The notes under the pieces are model-generated. The model ran no database searches. It had not been told where the DNA came from and saw only the letters and a list, made by a program, of their open reading frames with translations. Below, piece after piece: positions 57,446-64,000 of a DNA stretch of 64,000 bases. Both the position numbers and the translations under genes were made by a program. The stretch is from Spinacia oleracea (lineage: Eukaryota; Streptophyta; Magnoliopsida; Caryophyllales; Amaranthaceae), in assembly GCF_020520425.1 (NCBI RefSeq), contig NC_079489.1, positions 77,537,310 to 77,601,309 on the forward strand, given 5' to 3'. Every line of letters starts with the position of its first letter. Position 1 is the stretch's first letter.

Positions 57446-58815
57446 TGAAGGAAATAATGCCCTTGGTCCAAGTATGCATTCTATGTTAAGTCTAATAAAT
57501 GCGGTTCAGTATTAATTAACAAGTTAATAATTCAGTGAGATCAAGTGAGCTGAATGCCTAGCTAGAGGCCGCTTCAGTTCAAGTGGAATTAATGATATTA
57601 ATCCACAGCTTACTCTTGACTGAACCCGTAGGGTCACACAAATAGTACGTAAACGGATCAAGTATTTAATGACATTAGATACTCCATCTATGGATATTCG
57701 GAATCGACGGATCTTGGTTTCAGTGGGAGCTGAGATCGTCACAGGCAAGAAATGAATACTCCGGAAACGATGATATTGCCGGAAACGGAAATATGGATCG
57801 TATCGGAAATATAAATATTATCCAAGTCGTAGATGTTGCCGGAAACGGAAACATGGTACGTATCGGAAAATATTATCGGAAATGGAAATATTACCAGAAT
57901 CGGAAATATTGCCGGAAACGGAAATATTGTCAGAATCGGAAATATTATCGAAATCGGAAAATAATTCCGGAAACGGAAATATTAAATATTTGTTCGAAAC
58001 GGAAATTGATTCCGGAATCGGAAATATTAAATATTGTTCGTATCGGAAATGAATTCCGGAACCGGGAATTTAATCGGAAGCGTATCGTACGAATTAGCAT
58101 CGGACGAGGCCTGCCGGACGAAGGCCCAGCACGAAGTCGGGCCATCGCCCAGCAAGCCAAACGCGCGCCCAGCCAAGGCAGCGCCCAGGCCCACCGCAAG
58201 GCAGGCCCAGCGCGCGCCTATGGCCATGGGCCTCGCTGCGTGGGCTGCTGCTCGCACGCACGCATGGGCGGCCCTCGTGGATGCCGTGTGTGTGTGAGAG
58301 TTTGTGTTCATGCACGATTCCTAAAACTATTAGAATTAGTATATGATTAAATTCCTATTCCTAAAAGCATAAATTAATTAATTAGAGTTCTTATAGGATT
58401 CTAAGTTTAATTAATTCGTATCCTACTAGGATTCCAATTCCCTTTCAATAACTCTATAAATACGTGCCTAGGGTCACATATTTTAGAGAGAATTCAAGTA
58501 TTCAAAGTGAGTTTTGAGAGAAAAATTCAGCCATATTCCTTGCTCAATAGTGCCGAAAATTCTAGTACCTTAAGGGCGATTCTAGTTGGTCAATCTTAAG
58601 GCGGATCCGGACGTGCTGTGGACTATCTACGGAGGGACGACACTTGGAGTCCTAAAGACTTGTTCTTGTTCGGTTCGGGCGCAGCTAGGGAAGGCACGCA
58701 ACAAAGAGTATGCATCTAAATTATGCTATATGATTATGTGTAAATAATATGTATTCCTGGCTAAATTGTTGTTTCCGCATGATTTATGAATTGTCATATG
58801 TATCATAACCTATCA
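57446..58815 (+). repeat. 5' LTR of copia element 3
   Basis: 1370 bp from TGAAGGAAATAATGCCC to CATAACCTATCA. It contains the CGGAAA subrepeat zone (57765-58080), the GC-rich zone (about 58085-58315), a TATA box (58453-58461) and the conserved block (58600-58700). Confidence 0.95.
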
Positions 58816-58816
58816 G

Positions 58817-58830
58817 TGGTATCACGAGCC
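58817..58830 (+). other. Primer-binding site of element 3
   Basis: TGGTATCACGAGCC begins one base after the LTR and resembles the complement of the 3' end of initiator Met-tRNA, the usual copia primer. The start TGGTATCA is exact. The rest deviates from the common GAGC form by a C insertion. Confidence 0.8.
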
Positions 58831-61662
58831 CCTTATTATTTTCATAATCTAAATTGCATGAACATGGTTAAATATTACAAATTTGCATGAATTAAAAGCG
58901 GTGATTAATTTTCGTAATTGTTAATTAATTGCAAATTGCGTTTATTTAATTATACGTACGCAGTTTTTCGGCAGTTTCTTCGTTACTCATCCAAATCGAG
59001 TGATTTTTGTGTCAATTCCGCATGTAAAAGGCATTCTAAAATTTTGACAAAAAGAATATTTTTCTGCCGAACCCAGAATTCTCAAATTCGAAGCCTAACT
59101 ATGACTTTTCGAAGGTTTTAGTTTTTTCGAATGCAAAATGTCGTAAATTTAAGATGTTAAATTAAATATTTGCGATTCTTGTTGATAAATCTTGAATTTT
59201 TGATTGACCTACTGTATATGTTTAACAAGTTTGAATGCCTAGCCTTGTTAATTATGCAATCTAATTTGTAATTATGATTAATTTGTTGAAAATTAGAATA
59301 ATTTAGAATTAATTTGATTTTCATAATTAATTATAATTTAATTAGAAACCTATGATTAAAAACCACCATAAAAATTGTAAATTTATGATAAATTTTAAAT
59401 TTTTATGACCTAGACTTGAATCCAAGACAATCGGAAATCAATTGAATAATAAATTTTCGATTTTTCGCCCTAAAATTATGAAATTAATATTATTTATTAA
59501 TTTGTCATTAATTTTAAATATAAATTTGAAATTTTTATGCGATTCGTTCATATAACTTGCACGCACAAAGCAATGGACGCTTCGTCTTACCCTTAAGGGG
59601 TGTTGTATAGTGCGGGCATGCGACGACGAGCAAGGGAGCTCGTCGCCCGTGCGGCACGAATGCAATGAGCAAGGACATGGTGCACGAGCACAAGGCAGCA
59701 ACCCTGCCTTGTGTCGTGGGCCACGAGCTATGAACAAATGGGCAAGGGCGAAAGGCAAGCCAAGGCAGTCGCGTGTGGGCAGCAAGCGAGCTGCGCCACA
59801 ACGCGCACTACCTCGCGCAAGGGCGCGCAGCCTCGCGCGCAGCGAGCGCAAGCTCGCGTGCCACGAGCGCTGCGCCCAGCGTTGATCGCGCGGAATTGCT
59901 CGCGCACAGCGAGCGATGGCTCGCGCGCACAGCGAGCGATGGCTCGCGCGCACAGCGAGCGATGGCTCGCGCGCACAGCGAGCGATGGCTCGCGCGCACA
60001 GCGAGCGATGGAGCGCGCGCAGCGAGCGCTGGCAAGCGCGCACTGCGAGCGATGGCTCGTGTGCGTCGAGCGCTGGCGCGCGCGCAGCGAGCACCACAGC
60101 GTGCGATGGCTTGCGATGGTAGATGCAGCAGCTATGCGACGAGCGCATGGGCTGCGCGCACATGGCCAGCGATGGCTGTGTGCGTGCGGCCCATGGGTGT
60201 GCGATGCGTAGGGTGTTTGCGTTACGATTAGATCGTTTTGAATGTTTAATTTGAAATTTTTCAGTTTACGTAATTTTAATTACTTTTAAAATTAATAATT
60301 TAAATTATTTTCTAGGATTTTAATTTTGAATATTGTAATTATAATAAATTTTATTTATTCTAATTATTTTACTAAAATTAAAATCATGAATTAATTTAAA
60401 TACGACTGAAATTAAATTAAACTTTTGGATTCAATTATAAATTTATATGAGCTTTAAATTTTAATTAAATTTGTATGTTTCCGGTTAGACTTGAAATACA
60501 TTTTTATGTTTAAAATTAGTAAAGCATATGAATTTATTGGTTTGAGTGGGAGCCCTTTTAGTCATAAAACTCTTGATTAGGTCTACAAATCCTTAAGTTT
60601 AAAACAACTTGATTAGAATTAATAAGGACTGAATAATTGGTAGATTATTGGTGCCCTTGATTAATTGCTGCAAATGTTTACGTGATGCATAATGTATTTT
60701 ACTAACCAGCTATGTGGGCCATTCATGATAATGAATGGGTGAATGATATATATTGTATATGTACTGTTTTGCAGGTTATGAAGTGACTAGTATGGCCCAA
60801 ATAGGATAGAAAATATGGTCTGCGTACCATTAATTTGAATGTAATTGGTCTAAAGTACCAAAGTTATTTTTCAATTCAAATATGGTCTGCGTACCATCAA
60901 ATAGTTGTAATTAGTTATAGCTTATCCTATTTGAAGAAAATGGTGCCTCCCACGGAGATTTTCAAGACGGACTTTGAAGTTAAAGCTTCGAGATGAAGTC
61001 GGGCCATACTAGATCACATTTATCTTATGCATGTTTTAAGTTATTTATTGCTTTTAAATATGTCTTAAAATGCATGAGATCAAAAGCTTGATTATGTTGC
61101 ATGATTAAGGATTTTAGTTCACTTAAAATCTAACCAACATAGTAAGAGCCTTAAGTTCCAAACTTAAAAATTGAGTTAAAAGGTGCCATGCCAAAATATA
61201 CACTTGCTTGGATATCCTTTACATCAATCTAGTAATAGTTTTCGCTCAGCGAGGTGTTACTTATTGGTCCTAAAGGGGCAAGGTACACAAATAATTGTGA
61301 GTACATGTTAGTTTTGGTGAAACTCAACGATATAAGTAAGGAGTCCTTTTATGTCGTGGCAAAATCGATAGGTTTACCTAATAAGTTCTTAGACGTACCT
61401 ATCAACCAAGAATAGTTTCTAGACTATTAGCAAAAGGCTTTTGCTTACCTAAGATGTTCTAGGATTAAGTCGACAAACTGTGCTTAGTTCTTCAATGATT
61501 TTAGGATCTTGGAATCATTTTATTCACACCTGCCGGAACACATAACTTGAATAAAATGCTTAATAAACATTGAATTATGCATGAATGCTAGAATTTAAGT
61601 TTATTAAGAGAAACTGTGAATGGTTATTTATTTGTTTATTCTTTTCAATTGTAGTTTTTAAT
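58831..61662 (+). other. Leader of copia element 3
   Basis: Non-coding leader of about 2.8 kb with a GC-rich block (59560-60225), the conserved palindrome and hairpin (59590-59645), twin hairpins (60815-60897) and the in-frame hydrophobic stretch before gag (from 61585). No gene called. Confidence 0.8.
59908..60022 (+). repeat. 23-bp tandem repeat in the element 3 leader
   Basis: Five units of AGCGAGCGATGGCTCGCGCGCAC start at 59908, 59931, 59954, 59977 and 60000, exactly 23 bp apart, nearly identical, with degenerate units on the right. Because 23 is not a multiple of three, the array reads through all frames without stops, which explains the overlapping open frames on both strands. Confidence 0.95.
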
Positions 61663-64000
61663 ATGGCAAACAACTATTCATTCAACATTCGATCAATTCT
61701 CGAAAAGGAGAAGTTGAACGGGAAAAACTTCCTTGACTGGCAAAGGAACTTGCAAATAGTTCTTATGCAGGAAGAAAAGGAGTATGTCCTAGATGAGGCG
61801 ATGCCCGAAGCCGTAGGCGACGGGGTCACTCAGGCAGCCCTCAATCGTTGGATTGATGCCAACAAGGATGTGAAATGTCTAATGCTCGCCACCATGAGTG
61901 CGGATCTGCAGAAAACGTTCATCAACTCAGATGCTTTCACAATCATCAGTGAGTTGAAGAACATGTTCCAAGATCTGGCTCGAGTCGAAAGATTCGAGAC
62001 TCATAGGCAAATTCTTGAGACCAAGCTTAAGAAAGGCGAGCCCGTAAGTCCACATGTTCTCAAAATGATTGGACTCATTGAGAATATGAGTCGGCTGGAT
62101 CAGCAATTTTCTCAGGAAATGGCTATAGACACCATCCTCCATTCTCTTCATAGCGGGTATGATCAGTTCAAACTGAACTACAGTATGAATAGTCTGGACA
62201 AAACGCTCACTGAGCTTCACGGTATGCTGAAGACCGCTGAAAAGACGCTCAAAAGTGATAAGCAGGATGTGCTTATGGTGCGTGGGGGCAAGTTCAAGAA
62301 ATCTGGAAAGAAGAGGAATGCTAAGAAAGGTGGCAACAAGGCCAGCCCAACTAAGCAAACTGGCGCCAAATCTGTAAAGAGGAAGGTCAGTCAACCCACT
62401 TCTGAATCCGAATGCTTCTACTGCAAGAAGAAGGGGCATTGGAAGAGAGATTGCTTGAAGCTAAAGGAAGATCAGAAGAACGGAACAGTAGTTCCATCTT
62501 CAGGTATTTTCGTTATAGACTGTATACTTGCTAATTCAACTTCTTGGGTATTAGATACAGGTTGTGGCTCACACTTATGTTCCAATCCACAGGGACTAAG
62601 AAGAAGTAGAAAGTTAAGCAAGGGTGAAGTCGACCTACGAGTGTGAAATGGAGCACGGATTGCTGCATTAGCTGTAGGAACTTACTATTTGTCGTTGCCC
62701 TCCGGGCTAGTTTTGGAACTGGAAGAATGTTTCCATGTTCCAAGTCTTACTAAAAACATCATTTCAGTTTCTTGCTTAGATGCTAAGGGATTTTCCTTTT
62801 TAATAAAAGACAATAGTTGTTCGTTTTATTTTAAAGAGATGTTTTATGGATCTGCTAGATTAGTCAATGGACTTTATTTATTAGATCACGACAAACAAGT
62901 ATATAACATAAATACCAAAAAGGCCAAAAAGGATGATTCAGATCTCACCTATCTGTGGCATTGTCGATTAGGCCATATAAACTTGAAACGCTTAGAAAGA
63001 CTTCAAAAGGAAGGAATTCTAGAACCATTTGACTTAGAGGATTATGGTAAATGCGAATCATGTTTACTTGGCAAAATGACAAAGCAACCTTTATCTAAAG
63101 TTGGAGAAAGAGCAAATGAACTATTGGGATTAATCCATACAGATGTATGTGGACCAATGAGTACAAATGCTAGAGGTGGTTTCAGCTACTTTATCACTTT
63201 CACTGATGACTTCAGTAGGTATGGTTATGTCTACCTAATGAAGCATAAGTCTGAATCCTTTGACAAATTCAAGGAATTTCAGAGTGAAGTAGAGAATCAA
63301 TTAGGCAAGAAGATTAAAGCACTGCGGTCTGATAGAGGCGGTGAATATCTGAGCTATGAATTTGATGACCATCTGAAAGAATGTGGAATTCTATCAGAAT
63401 TGACTCCTCCTGGAACACCACAATGGAACGGTGTGTCAGAACGGAGGAACAGAACCTTGCTAGACATGGTCAGGTCAATGATGGGTCAGGCCGAACTTCC
63501 ATTAGAATTTTGGGGACATGCACTAAATACAGCTGCACTCACTATAAATAGAGCTCCGTCTAAAGCTGTCGAAAAGACTCCATACGAATTATGGTTTGGA
63601 AAGCCTCCAAATGTGTCTTTTCTTAAGATTTGGGGATGTGAAGTATACGTCAAACGATTAATTTCAGACAAACTTCATCCAAAATCTGACAAATGTATCC
63701 TTGTGGGCTATCCAAAGAAAACAAAGGGGTATTACTTCTACAATACATCTGAGAACAAAGTGTTTGTTGCTCGAGATGGTGTCTTTTTGGAGAAAGATCA
63801 CATTTCCAAAATGACAAGTGGGAGAAAAGTAGACCTCGAAGAAATTCGAGTCGAACAACAAACTCTAGAGAATGCTCAAGATGACATTCAGGATGAAACT
63901 CAGAGATCTTTAGAAGAATCTGGTGAGAATCATGGTCAATCTAGAAATGTTACCCCGCGTAGATCGCAAAGATATAGATCTCAACCGGAAAGGTACTTAG
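61663..64000 (+). pseudogene. gag-pol of copia element 3, nonsense mutation, cut by window end
   Basis: Starts at the ATG of MANNYS. gag, zinc knuckle CFYCKKKGHWKRDC and protease motif DTGCGSH are intact. The frame then meets TGA at 62644-62646, where element 1 has GGA (Gly), a single G-to-T change in the protease region. Beyond it the same frame continues through GAG-pre-integrase and integrase (HTDVCGPM, RSDRGGEY, NGVSERRNR) to the window end, near-identical to element 1. Unless read through, only gag and a protease fragment can be made. Confidence 0.92.

Larger units (their letters stand above)
57446..64000 (+). mobile_element. Ty1/copia retrotransposon, element 3 (cut by window end)
   Basis: A third copy of the same family: 5' LTR, primer-binding site, long leader, gag, and pol as far as the region after integrase. 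It is very close to element 1 over the leader and coding region, differing mainly in the GC-rich tandem array and scattered bases. A nonsense change at 62644 lies in the protease region. Confidence 0.95.

Noticed and set aside
59438-60231. Frames of up to 241 codons in the element 3 leader
   Set aside because: Same composition effect. The 23-bp array reads through every frame, and the predicted peptides are repeats of Ser/Ala/Arg/His words.
1-64000. A previously undescribed multi-gene system
   Set aside because: I looked for clusters of unknown genes with shared spacing or orientation. The host genes present are separate, recognisable loci, and everything repetitive fits known transposon classes. 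The unusual points are the recombinant gag and the conserved leader elements.

Overview
This is nuclear DNA of a flowering plant, most likely a eudicot. The evidence is AT-rich intergenic sequence, small GT-AG introns, several nested LTR retrotransposons, a LINE carrying an RNase H domain, CACTA and Stowaway-type DNA transposons, a tRNA-derived SINE, and host genes of plant type. Nothing prokaryotic, organellar or CRISPR-like is visible. The species cannot be called from the sequence alone.

Positions 1-30240 form a stack of nested transposons. The oldest layer is a decayed L1-type LINE (about 22056-30237, + strand). It was hit by an LTR element of which only a 3' LTR piece remains (21506-22055). 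That LTR was hit by a Ty1/copia element on the minus strand (element 2, 8906-21505). Element 2 was then hit twice: by a 5.8-kb non-autonomous CACTA transposon in its gag zinc knuckle (10908-16672, TSD TTT), and by another copia element of the same family in its pol gene (element 1, 1-8905, 5' LTR outside the window). A solo LTR of the same family sits in the LINE (27028-28434, TSD CAAAC). Element 2 has a pol almost identical to element 1 but an unrelated gag, so it looks like a recombinant.

Positions 30240-57445 hold the host genes. A Myb/SANT-like DNA-binding protein gene lies at 33993-35371 (minus). A complete 12-exon RAD17 checkpoint clamp-loader gene lies at 38329-47454 (minus); its exon 5 shows a two-base excess in the Walker A codons. 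A five-exon gene for a small protein resembling the C-terminal OB fold of RPA70 lies at 54886-57136 (plus). Between and inside them are MITEs, a SINE with a perfect 17-bp target duplication, LTR remnants, tandem repeats, and a frameshifted fragment of KDO-8-phosphate synthase (kdsA).

Positions 57446-64000 are the 5' LTR, leader, gag and first part of pol of a third copy of the copia family (element 3), cut by the window end. A single nonsense change lies in its protease region. The copia family has two unusual shared features: a U3 region built of CGGAAA-type subrepeats beside a GC-rich block, and a 1.8-2.9-kb leader with a second GC-rich block and conserved small hairpins.
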